A model generated the notes under the pieces. The model did not search any database, was not told the DNA's origin, and worked only from the letters and a program-made list of their open reading frames with translations. The translations under genes and the position numbers were made by a program. This document shows positions 33,136-40,787 of a stretch of DNA of 64,000 bases, piece by piece; position 1 is the first letter of the stretch; each line of letters starts with the position of its first letter. The stretch is from CAVVEC01 sp963770485 (GTDB taxonomy: Bacteria; Acidobacteriota; Terriglobia; Terriglobales; Acidobacteriaceae). The stretch lies in the NCBI GenBank assembly GCA_963770485.1, contig CAVYPX010000009.1, positions 434,001-498,000 of the forward strand, read 5' to 3'.

Positions 33136-34080
33136 TCAGGGGACGAGCAGCGTCACCGCGTCGGGAACCGTGGTGATCTGGGCCGGCAGCATCCCCAACA
33201 ATTCTCCGTCCGCCTCGACAAAAATTCGCGACTGCGCCGCGGAGTCAGGGCTGGCGTTTAATAGCTGGCAACTCACGTTGGTGCTGTGGACGAGTTCAAT
33301 CCCTCGGACTTTCCATGCTGTCCCGAACAAGCCCCGAATAACGTATTGCAAATAGGCCCAGCGGCTGCGAGTGTGAAACAACACCATGCGCAGGTCGTCG
33401 CGTTCCAAAGACGCTCCCGGTGCGAGTTCGCGCAACACCCCGCCAAAGTAGCGGATGCGCACCGCCAGCACTTGCGAAACCTCGGCTCGTCGGGTTTGCC
33501 CTTCTTCCTGGATTTCTATCGCGAAGTGCTCCATTTTGTGAGTGAGCCATAAGCGCGTCGCTTTGGCAACGTAGGCGCCCATGCCGAGATGGCGCTTCAC
33601 CAGCGGGTTCAGTTTGTAAAACAGGTGCGCATCCACGCCGATCCCAGCGGTGACGGTGAAGTATCGCCAGCTACGCTTTGCGGCAAAATCCTGGTATTCA
33701 ACGCGTCCCACCGCGATGCGGCGCGGTTTCGCTGTTAAATACGCCCGGGCAGCGCCCGCCGGAGACAAGGGCAATCGGATATCGTGCGCCAGCGAGTTGG
33801 CGGTGCCTAACGGAATGGTTGCCAAGGCGGTGTCCGTGCCAACCAGCCCCTGCAGGACGTCGTGAATTGTCCCGTCCCCCCCGCAAGCGAAAATGGTATC
33901 GCACCCGTCAGCGATAGCCTGCCGGGTCTGCTCGGTGGCGTCGGATGCGGCGCGGGTCGGCGCAGCCTCAGCCGTGACACCCCCGTCGCGCAAAACCGAC
34001 AATGCCGCGTTAACATCGGTGCGACGACGGCCGTGACTACGACCGGAGTTTGGATTGTAAAGGAGGAGAGCTTTGCGCAT
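33136..34080 (-). CDS. Diacylglycerol kinase-like lipid kinase (YegS/BmrU family)
   Basis: 314 residues. LLLYNPNSGRSHG at the start and FACGGDGTIHDVLQGLVG (the GGDGT nucleotide-binding motif) and LGTANSLAHDI are the family hallmarks; ITVTAGIGVDA lies further on. It phosphorylates a lipid such as diacylglycerol at the inner membrane face; the exact substrate is not shown. The ATG has no ribosome site, and TAGAAT lies 11 bases upstream (34092-34097). A truncated DinB gene precedes it on the same strand. Confidence 0.88.
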   Translation of the reverse strand: MRKALLLYNPNSGRSHGRRRTDVNAALSVLRDGGVTAEAAPTRAASDATEQTRQAIADGCDTIFACGGDGTIHDVLQGLVGTDTALATIPLGTANSLAHDIRLPLSPAGAARAYLTAKPRRIAVGRVEYQDFAAKRSWRYFTVTAGIGVDAHLFYKLNPLVKRHLGMGAYVAKATRLWLTHKMEHFAIEIQEEGQTRRAEVSQVLAVRIRYFGGVLRELAPGASLERDDLRMVLFHTRSRWAYLQYVIRGLFGTAWKVRGIELVHSTNVSCQLLNASPDSAAQSRIFVEADGELLGMLPAQITTVPDAVTLLVP

Positions 34081-34109
34081 GGGTCATGTGGATTCTACCG
34101 GAAGGACGT

Positions 34110-34292
34110 TCAACATTCGATGTGAGCAACAATCGCCGCGATGGTCCGCCCTTTGCCTCCAGGCGGCTCAGCGCTCCACGCTTCCGCCGGCAGATTTTCA
34201 ATCATGTACTGATTGATCCGGTCATTGGTGTCGAAAGCGGTCAGTAGACCTTCAGGCAATGAGAACGTAGCAGCAAGAGCACTTCGGGACAT
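34110..34292 (-). pseudogene. Truncated DinB-family gene
   Basis: From ATG 34292, with GAGGAGA in the ribosome-site position, 60 residues match the N-terminus of DinB/YfiT-like proteins: FDTNDRINQYMIENLPAEAW then PPGGKGRTIAAIVAHI. Whole members are 150-170 residues; here a stop comes right after the first metal-ligand His. The lipid kinase begins 29 bases on. A deletion has probably removed the C-terminal two thirds. Confidence 0.65.
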
Positions 34293-34312
34293 TAGAGTTC
34301 TCCTCGAATTGC

Positions 34313-34480
34313 GTGGGGACAGCTGCCCAGAGCCTGCCCTGAGCGCAGTCGAAGGGGCTGTCCCGCCGGGCAAAGCCCGGCAGTAGTATCAGGAACCAGC
34401 GGGGATCGGCGCAAGGCCGAGAGCCATCAACATGTTGTAGACCTATCCTCGACCGGACAGCTCTGGGCGGCTGTCCCCAC
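34313..34480. repeat. 168-base element with 21-base inverted ends
   Basis: GTGGGGACAGCTGCCCAGAGC (34313-34333) is matched in reverse by 34460-34480 with one mismatch. Inside are a GCCCTGAGCGCAGTCGAAGG repeat fragment and the hairpin GCCGGGC/GCCCGGC. The size and terminal inverted repeats recall a MITE; no target duplication was made out. It separates the truncated DinB gene from ligA. Confidence 0.65.
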
Positions 34481-34496
34481 AGGATTGCACCTCGCC

Positions 34497-34502
34497 TATA
34501 AT
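34497..34502 (+). promoter_or_regulatory. -10 box directly before ligA
   Basis: A perfect TATAAT ends eight bases before the ligA ATG (34511). The bases between hold no ribosome site, so transcription starting at the usual distance would begin at or next to the start codon. The inverted end of the upstream element lies in the -35 region. Confidence 0.45.
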
Positions 34503-34510
34503 CTTTCCCG

Positions 34511-36538
34511 ATGGCTGCCGCCGCAAGAGATATCGAAAAGAAAATCGAAGCACTGCGGGATAAGATCCGTCACCACGAATACCGATACTACGTCCTCGAC
34601 GATCCTGAAATCAGCGACGCCGGGTTCGATCAGTTGATGATCGAACTGAAAAAGCTGGAAGCCGAACACCCCGAACTGGTTACGGCAGATTCACCCACGC
34701 AGCGCGTCGGCGGAAAGCCTCGCGAAGGTGTGGTTAAGGCAGCGCACTCTTCTCTCATGCTCTCGCTGGACAATACGTACAGCGTGGACGAACTGCGGAA
34801 CTGGGAGCGCCGCGTGCACGAACTGAGCGGACGCAAGGACAAAGAGATTGAGTACGTCTGCGAACTGAAGCTGGACGGCATGTCGCTGGCTCTGCACTAC
34901 GAAAACGGTAGGCTGGTACGCGGCATCACTCGCGGCGATGGCACCGTCGGAGAAGACGTCACGTTGAACGTGCGCACCGTACGCTCCATTCCGCTTTCCA
35001 TTCCCAAAGAGAAGCTGAAGAAAGCCGGCATTCCCGCAGATTTCGAGGTGCGCGGCGAAATGCTGATGCCCATTGCCGCATTCAAGAAGATGAATGAAGA
35101 GCGGGAACAGGCGGGTCTGTCGTTATTTGCCAATCCGCGCAATGCCACAGCCGGCACCGTCCGCCAGCTTGATGCCAGCATTACTGCACGGCGGCGACTC
35201 GACTATTTTGCCTACATGCTGCTGGAGAACGTGCGCACCTACTTCGACCGGCATTGGGAAACCTTGAATGCCTTGGAGGCCGCCGGATTCAAGGTCAATG
35301 CGAGTCGAAAGCTGGCGAAGAATTTCGACCAGGTCTGGACCTTCATCGAGCAAGAGGAAGCCAAGCGGGAAACACTGCCCTACGAAATTGATGGCATCGT
35401 GGTCAAGGTGGACCGGACTACTCTGCAGGAGGAACTCGGCTACACCGGGAAAGCGCCGCGCTGGGCGATCGCCTACAAGTATGCGGCCCGCTCAGGCATC
35501 ACCCAAGTCGAAGACATCCTCGTGCAAGTGGGCCGCACCGGCAAGCTGACTCCGGTGGCTGCATTAAAGCCGGTCCCCATCGGCGGCACGACCGTGAGCC
35601 GCGCCACCCTGCATAACATGGACGAGATTGAACGTCTGGGTGTCAAGATCGGCGACTGGGTGGAAGTCGAGCGCGGTGGCGATGTGATCCCCAAAGTGAC
35701 GCGGGTTATTGACGACAAGGATCATCCCCGAGGGCACAAGTTGTTTCAGATGCCCGAGAAGTGTCCGGAATGCGGCACTAAGGTGGTTCGCATTGAGGGC
35801 GAAGTGGACTACCGCTGCGTGAACGCCAACTGTCCCGCCAAGTTGCGCGAGACCATCCTGCACTTCGCCTCGCGAGGCGTGATGAATATCGAAGGGATGG
35901 GGGATGCGCTGGTCAACCAGCTTACCGACCGCGGTCTGGTAAAGAATGTTGCGGATATTTACCACCTGACCAAAGCAGACCTGCTGTCGCTCGAGCGAAT
36001 GGCTGACAAATCGGCCCAGAATGTGCTGGATGAGATCGAAGCGTCAAAGAAATTGCCTCTCGAACGCGTGATTTACGGCCTGGGCATTCGCTTTGTCGGC
36101 GAGCGTACAGCACAGTTCCTAGCCGAGCATTTCGGATCGATGGACGCCCTCATGAACGCGAGCGAGGAGGAACTCCAGCAAGTGAACGAAGTGGGACCGC
36201 GGATTGCCGAAAGCATCGCGGAATTCTTCCAGGAGCAGAAGAACCGTCAACTGGTCGAACGACTGCACAAAGCGGGCCTTACTTTCTCAGGCAAGAAGAA
36301 AGAGCGCGGAACCAAACTCGCAGGCAAGACCTTCGTCTTGACCGGAACGCTCACCCAGCCCCGGCCGCTGGTCAAAAAAATGATTGAAGATGCCGGTGGC
36401 CGGGTCACCGGCTCGGTCAGCAAGAAAACCGATTTCGTGATCGCCGGGACTGATGCCGGTTCCAAGCTGGACAAAGCGAAAGAATTCGGGATCACCGTGG
36501 TCGGCGAAAAGGATCTGGAGGAGCTGCTCGGACGCTAA
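34511..36538 (+). CDS. ligA: NAD-dependent DNA ligase LigA
   Basis: 675 residues, normal length. Domain order is complete: NAD-binding Ia (YYVLDDPEISDAGFDQLM), adenylation domain with the KxDG nucleophile Lys120 in CELKLDGMSLA, OB fold (DILVQVGRTGKLTPVAALKP), four-Cys zinc finger (CPECGTK...CVNANCP), helix-hairpin-helix repeats, and a C-terminal BRCT domain (LAGKTFVLTGTL). It joins nicks in replication and repair. A perfect TATAAT eight bases before the ATG and the lack of a ribosome site point to leaderless translation. Confidence 0.97.
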   Translation: MAAAARDIEKKIEALRDKIRHHEYRYYVLDDPEISDAGFDQLMIELKKLEAEHPELVTADSPTQRVGGKPREGVVKAAHSSLMLSLDNTYSVDELRNWERRVHELSGRKDKEIEYVCELKLDGMSLALHYENGRLVRGITRGDGTVGEDVTLNVRTVRSIPLSIPKEKLKKAGIPADFEVRGEMLMPIAAFKKMNEEREQAGLSLFANPRNATAGTVRQLDASITARRRLDYFAYMLLENVRTYFDRHWETLNALEAAGFKVNASRKLAKNFDQVWTFIEQEEAKRETLPYEIDGIVVKVDRTTLQEELGYTGKAPRWAIAYKYAARSGITQVEDILVQVGRTGKLTPVAALKPVPIGGTTVSRATLHNMDEIERLGVKIGDWVEVERGGDVIPKVTRVIDDKDHPRGHKLFQMPEKCPECGTKVVRIEGEVDYRCVNANCPAKLRETILHFASRGVMNIEGMGDALVNQLTDRGLVKNVADIYHLTKADLLSLERMADKSAQNVLDEIEASKKLPLERVIYGLGIRFVGERTAQFLAEHFGSMDALMNASEEELQQVNEVGPRIAESIAEFFQEQKNRQLVERLHKAGLTFSGKKKERGTKLAGKTFVLTGTLTQPRPLVKKMIEDAGGRVTGSVSKKTDFVIAGTDAGSKLDKAKEFGITVVGEKDLEELLGR

Positions 36539-36764
36539 ATCGCTTCGCAACCAATGGGGGCTTGCCCTGAGGAATTTTGCCCACGTTTCGCACAGGGCGA
36601 ATCGTTACAAAAAAATACAATATTGTTACATTCTCCTGACAACTCCGCATTGCCCTTTTCCTAATCTTTCTCCAGGCCCCTGGTGGGTTCTAGCATGGGC
36701 GCGTGGGAGCATTCGCGGACCGATCGATTGTCCTAACGATTGTGCGCCCTTGCGTCGTACGGCG

Positions 36765-36813
36765 TTCATCCTGGGCGGGTTCTTTTGCCCTTCGAATCTC
36801 GCTCAGGGTGACA
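36765..36813. repeat. Short inverted repeat overlapping the end of the HIT gene
   Basis: TTCATCCTGGGCG at one end and CGCTCAGGGTGAC at the other are inverted versions of the dispersed repeat end. The right arm lies over the last codons and stop (TGA, 36803-36805) of the HIT gene. The rest of the 36539-36802 gap contains no gene. Confidence 0.6.
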
Positions 36814-37294
36814 CCGGCGATTGCAGCGCGCCTCTGATTCTTTCGTAGGTGAGCTCCAGGGTTTCCGGCAGGATCCGGGTTTCGCTCACCACCGATACAA
36901 AGTTCGCGTCCGCCACCCAGCGCGGCAGCACATGCATGTGAATGTGCCCTGCCACGCCAGCCCCGGCGGCCTTGCCAATGTTCATGCCCAGATTCACTCC
37001 ATCCGGTGTGTACAGCTGACGCAGCACCTTTTCCATCCTCTGGCCCAGATCCATCATTTCGTGAGCCGTCGCCGCCGGCAGCTTCTGCAACTCATCGAGA
37101 TGCGCGAATGGCACAATCATCACATGACCGGGCGTGTAGGGATAGGTGTTGAGCACGATGTAGCAGTGTTGGCCGCGATAGACGATGCGGACCTTGGCAT
37201 CGTCCCCGGCCTTGGGCAGGTCACAAAAAATACAATCCGAAGTCTTTTCGGCGGTCACATAGGCATATCGCCACGGGGTCCAAAGATAGTCCAT
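36803..37294 (-). CDS. HIT-family hydrolase/phosphorylase
   Basis: 163 residues. CIFCDLPKAGDD opens the zinc-binding or HIT core, and GHIHMHVLPRW is the histidine triad; YIVLNTYPYTPGHVMIVP is the Fhit/HIT nucleotide loop. The family cleaves dinucleoside polyphosphates or nucleotide conjugates. The last codons (VSP-stop) are encoded by the arm of a dispersed repeat, so the true end may have been shifted by insertion. The start has no ribosome site, and TACTCT (37303-37308) lies eight bases upstream. Confidence 0.9.
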   Translation of the reverse strand: MDYLWTPWRYAYVTAEKTSDCIFCDLPKAGDDAKVRIVYRGQHCYIVLNTYPYTPGHVMIVPFAHLDELQKLPAATAHEMMDLGQRMEKVLRQLYTPDGVNLGMNIGKAAGAGVAGHIHMHVLPRWVADANFVSVVSETRILPETLELTYERIRGALQSPVSP

Positions 37295-37430
37295 TGCAGG
37301 GCAGAGTAGCAGATGGCGGGGAGTTTCGGAACCTGCTCAGTCTGAGAAATGCGCCCTTTTGACGCCGAAAAGGAAACCCCTTGATGCATCTGTCGAGCCA
37401 CGCCCGACCCACATCGGTTGCCTGCGCCAC

Positions 37431-38339
37431 TCAGAACTGCGGCCCACCGATATCAGTGAACAGGGCTTCTTGCCACTGCTCCGAGGGCAAATACCAGTTG
37501 CTGGCGCCGGCTTCGTGATTGTTTCCACCGGAGCCGAAGAGCACGGTGGGATTGCGCCAGTAATCCATACCCATTTGCAGCAACGCTCCTGTAGAAATCT
37601 TTACGCGGGCCTTGACGGTGCAGCCTTCGAGGTTGCCGGTGGGCAACGCGGCTCTTGGCGATGCACTCCAGAAGTGCCATACCCGATCGGTGCTCTGGCC
37701 GACACGAAGCACGACCGCATGGCTCCGTCGATCGTAGACAAGAGGCATCGGTTCCGACCGATTGCCTCCGAACCATGGCTCGCGCCGGTACAGTCCGCCA
37801 CGGACACTTCCTCTGTCCTCGTTGAGCACCACGTCCTTGCCATCCACGCGACAGGAGAGTTGCGTCCCGCTGATTTCCACTTCAGCGGACTCGTGGCCAG
37901 GGACGCGCGTGTCGGCAATTGCAATCCCCCAAAGCATGGCAGACCTGGGTTCGAATGGCGCCGGAAGAGAGCTGACGTAACCGGCCTTGTAAATGACTTC
38001 ATCGGGAATGCGCGGGTCATTGAGGACGACGAACGCAAAGGGACTGGCAGCGCGCCCTCGGGGCGTGACCACGGTGATGGTGGAGGTGGAGGTCTTGTGC
38101 GGCACCAGCGCGACGAGCTCCTCGGACGACAATGACTTGAAGACGGCGCTGGTTGTGCCGAAAAGAACAGCCGAAGTTCCCTGCAGGTTCTTGCCAGCGA
38201 TTTCCACGCGAAAGCCTTCTGGTCCGCTGGTCGGGGAAATCCGGAGAATTTCGGGCACAGCGGATTGTCCGGCCATGTCGCCATCGAAAACAGCGGCGAG
38301 TAGTGCACACACGAGGAAGAACTTACAGGTGAGTTTCAC
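37431..38339 (-). CDS. Secreted protein with IPT/TIG domain
   Basis: About 302 residues from GTG 38339, which starts a signal peptide (KLTCKFFLVCALLAAVFDG). Residues about 30-115 are an IPT/TIG domain (PEILRISPTSGPEGFRVEIAG, then FGTTSAVFKSLSSEELVALV). The second part is beta-rich and of unknown type (VWHFWSASPRAALPTGNLEG, GGNNHEAGASNWYLPSEQW). Longer starts upstream would add an unlikely basic leader. Export is likely; the ligand is not known. Confidence 0.72.
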   Translation of the reverse strand: MKLTCKFFLVCALLAAVFDGDMAGQSAVPEILRISPTSGPEGFRVEIAGKNLQGTSAVLFGTTSAVFKSLSSEELVALVPHKTSTSTITVVTPRGRAASPFAFVVLNDPRIPDEVIYKAGYVSSLPAPFEPRSAMLWGIAIADTRVPGHESAEVEISGTQLSCRVDGKDVVLNEDRGSVRGGLYRREPWFGGNRSEPMPLVYDRRSHAVVLRVGQSTDRVWHFWSASPRAALPTGNLEGCTVKARVKISTGALLQMGMDYWRNPTVLFGSGGNNHEAGASNWYLPSEQWQEALFTDIGGPQF

Positions 38340-38508
38340 GATGCCGTCCCGTTTCTTATTATCGGGCGTCTCCGCGCTCGGACTGTGCCCAAAGTGCTTC
38401 GGCCTGAGGCAAATCCGCGAACAGATTCCCAAAATGAGATTTCATTAGATCGCCAGTTGCCACATTCCTCATGCCCTCGTATATTGGTGACTCCTGGGAG
38501 GGGCAATC

Positions 38509-39210
38509 ATGACCAGCAAGCAATTCATGGAGCAACTGGATGCGCGCATCGCGAAGTATGACCTGCTTTGCCACCCATTCTACAAAGCATGGAGCGACGG
38601 CAAGCTGACACGCGAGAACTTACGGGAGTACGCCGGGCATTACTACCATCATGTGGAGGCATTTCCAACCTACTTGGCCGAACTGGGCATCCGCCTCGAC
38701 GAAGGCGAACTCCGCCAGGCGGTGCTGGCCAATATGGGGGACGAGAAGGGAATGGACGATGTGTTCGGCGAGCCGTCGCGAGCACACTCGGAAATCTGGC
38801 TGGACTTCGTCGAAGGCATGGGCGGTCGGCGCGAAATGATCGGTCACAATCCAATTCCTGAAATCAAGAAACTGATGGCGTTCTTCCATCGCATTGCCAG
38901 TGACGGAACGCCGGAAGAAGCGCTGGCAGCTTTTTATGCCTATGAATCGCAGGTACCGCGGATTGCGAAAGAGAAGGCGCGCGGGTTGCAGGAGATGTAC
39001 GGCGCCGACGAGCGCACAACGGCCTACTTCACGCTGCACGTCACCGCGGACGTGCATCATTCTCGGGTCTGGCGGCAGCAGCTTGAGAAGCGGCTGGAAT
39101 CGCATCCCGAAGTGGCGGAGAAGGCACTGGCGGCGGGAGAGAACGCCGCGAAGGCGCTGTGGCATGCGCTGGATGGGATCGACGCGCGGCGGATGGCGGC
39201 GGCAGCCTGA
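38509..39210 (+). CDS. CADD-like heme-oxygenase-fold protein (candidate para-aminobenzoate synthase)
   Basis: 233 residues. HPFYKAWSDGKLTRENLREYAG, EAFPTYLAELG, AFYAYESQVPRIAKEKARGL and the metal motif HVTADVHH (His177, Asp181, His184) match the Chlamydia protein CADD. CADD is reported to make para-aminobenzoate for folate, spending an internal tyrosine; the equivalent Tyr is residue 25 in HPFYKAW. PqqC and TenA are remoter relatives. GGGAGGGGC precedes the ATG. No pab gene is nearby in the window, so a folate role is inferred, not shown. Confidence 0.8.
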   Translation: MTSKQFMEQLDARIAKYDLLCHPFYKAWSDGKLTRENLREYAGHYYHHVEAFPTYLAELGIRLDEGELRQAVLANMGDEKGMDDVFGEPSRAHSEIWLDFVEGMGGRREMIGHNPIPEIKKLMAFFHRIASDGTPEEALAAFYAYESQVPRIAKEKARGLQEMYGADERTTAYFTLHVTADVHHSRVWRQQLEKRLESHPEVAEKALAAGENAAKALWHALDGIDARRMAAAA

Positions 39211-39215
39211 GTCTT

Positions 39216-39240
39216 AACCACAGAGGGCACAGAGGACACA
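39216..39240. repeat. CCACAGAG-family repeat fragment
   Basis: AACCACAGAGGGCACAGAGG starts at 39217 right after the CADD-like stop. It is a short relative of the inverted pair before ribH (7591-7668) and of the tail of the VTT gene. Confidence 0.5.
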
Positions 39241-39303
39241 TGAGATTTGAGCCTTTGATTCGGTAGAATCATTGGCTCTTTTCTTTTTTGCGGGGACTTC
39301 CTT

Positions 39304-39702
39304 ATGGCGAAGGCAATGCCCATCGGCGCACGCGGCACAGCCGAGGAGACGGTAGAATTCAAGCACACGCTGACGGCGCATCATCCCGAGCTGCCCCCGG
39401 TTTATTCCACTCCTGACATGATCCGGCTGATGGAAACGGCGGCGTTTCATGCCCTGCAACCTTACTGCGAGGGCGACGAGATCACGGTGGGAACGGCCAT
39501 TCATGTCGAGCATCGGGCGGCCAGCGGGATGGGCGTGCGAATCCGTGCCGAGGCAGTGCTGGAGTCGTTCGATGGGCGGTTCTACACACTGCGCGTCGCC
39601 GCGTGGGATGATGTGCAGGAAATCGGCCGAGGTACGGTGCAACGGGCGGTGGTCAGCATGGGGAAATTTATGGATAAGATGAAGAGAACAGCGAGTAGCT
39701 AG
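39304..39702 (+). CDS. Hotdog-fold thioesterase, FlK-like
   Basis: 132 residues. TVEFKHTLTAHHPELPPVYS, TPDMIRLMETAAFHALQPY and TAIHVEHRAASGMGVRIRAE match the fluoroacetyl-CoA thioesterase-like group, with candidate catalytic Thr, Glu (LMETAA) and His (HVEHRA). It should hydrolyse a short acyl-CoA; the physiological substrate is unknown and fluoroacetate resistance should not be assumed. The stop codon lies inside a GTAGCTAGGAGCTAGG repeat. Confidence 0.85.
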   Translation: MAKAMPIGARGTAEETVEFKHTLTAHHPELPPVYSTPDMIRLMETAAFHALQPYCEGDEITVGTAIHVEHRAASGMGVRIRAEAVLESFDGRFYTLRVAAWDDVQEIGRGTVQRAVVSMGKFMDKMKRTASS

Positions 39703-39725
39703 GAGCTAGGGGCTAGCAGCTAGGG
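39689..39725 (+). repeat. AGCTAGG tandem repeat at the thioesterase end
   Basis: AGTAGCTAGGAGCTAGGGGC and the following AGCAGCTAGGG are short tandem units. The TAG stop of the thioesterase gene is part of the first unit. The same type of tandem stands at 50045-50070 and near 8690. Confidence 0.55.
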
Positions 39726-39749
39726 TTTGTCGTCTCGGAGCAAACGGCT

Positions 39750-40589
39750 ATGGCGAACATCGAAGACCAAAAAGCCAAGGCGGATGCATTTCGCGCCATG
39801 CATCGGGGGCCGAAGATTCTGCTATTGCCGAACGTTTGGGACGTGGCCAGCGCCCGTGTGATTGAGGAATCCGGCTTCCGCGCGATTGCCACCACCAGCG
39901 CCGGAATTGCGTTCACGCTGGGTTATCCGGACGGGCAGAAGATTTCGCGCGAAGAGATGTTGGCCCGCGTGGCGCGAATCGCCAACGCAGTCAGGGCTCC
40001 GGTGACGGCTGATGTCGAGGCCGGGTACGGCGATCGTCCGGAAGATGCAGCCCAAACCGCTCGTGGAGTCATTGAAGCCGGCGCAGTGGGCATGAATCTT
40101 GAGGATGGAACAGACGACCCACAGCATCCGCTGGCGGATTTGCCGTCACAGTTGGAAAAGATTCGCGCCGTTCGTGAGGCTGCTCTCAATTCTGGCGTGC
40201 GGCTGGTGCTGAATGCCCGCACGGATGTGTATCTGTTGCAGGTAGGTCCGCCCGAAAAGCGATATGACGAAACGCTGCGGCGGTTGCTGGCGTATCGTGA
40301 TGCGGGAGCAGATTGTGTTTTTGCCCCCGGTGTGCGGGACGCGGAAACCATCACGCGGCTGGTGCGGGATGTTCAGTGTCCGCTTAATATCCTCGCGGGG
40401 CCGGGCGCTCCTTCCATCCCTGAAATGGAGAAGCTGGGGGTGGCGCGCGTCAGCCTGGGATCCGCCCCGATGCGGGCGACACTTGGTCTGCTGCGCAGGA
40501 TGGCGGAGGAGTTGAAGAGCTCAGGAACGTATGGCGCGATCGAGGGTGCGCCCAGCCACGGCGACGTGAACCGGATGATGCAAATGTGA
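39750..40589 (+). CDS. Isocitrate lyase / PEP mutase family protein
   Basis: 279 residues. ILLLPNVWDVASARVIEESGF, the metal/substrate loop APVTADVEAGYGD, GMNLEDGT and LNARTDVYLL are standard for this TIM-barrel family (methylisocitrate lyase, carboxyphosphonoenolpyruvate mutase, oxaloacetate decarboxylase relatives). The KKCGH signature of true isocitrate lyase is absent. It probably forms or breaks a C-C or C-P bond of a 2-oxo or enolate substrate; the reaction cannot be assigned. No phosphonate genes are nearby. Confidence 0.85.
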   Translation: MANIEDQKAKADAFRAMHRGPKILLLPNVWDVASARVIEESGFRAIATTSAGIAFTLGYPDGQKISREEMLARVARIANAVRAPVTADVEAGYGDRPEDAAQTARGVIEAGAVGMNLEDGTDDPQHPLADLPSQLEKIRAVREAALNSGVRLVLNARTDVYLLQVGPPEKRYDETLRRLLAYRDAGADCVFAPGVRDAETITRLVRDVQCPLNILAGPGAPSIPEMEKLGVARVSLGSAPMRATLGLLRRMAEELKSSGTYGAIEGAPSHGDVNRMMQM

Positions 40590-40787
40590 TGGAACTCACG
40601 TGGGCACAGGTGCCCTCGCCTCTGCCAGCCGGACAACGCCCGGCAGATGAAGTAGGGCGGCAGTAAAGCGCTCGCCGATTCGCCCTCGACTCCCCGGTCG
40701 AGGGCGTCCGGGCCTACGTTAGTTTATGTTCCCTGGGGAACCTGTTAGACGGGCGGAGACGCTCCTCCTCTACCGTTCAGGGCGCAG
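40590..40787. repeat. Intergenic palindromes before tilS
   Basis: The gap holds GGGCAC/GTGCCC (40602-40615), a GCCGG...CCGGC pair near 40628-40644, and a perfect 10-base stem CGCCCTCGAC/GTCGAGGGCG with a 6-base loop (40681-40706). They recall the palindromes inside moeA. The last one could also end transcription after the PEP mutase-like gene, though no T run follows. Confidence 0.55.
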
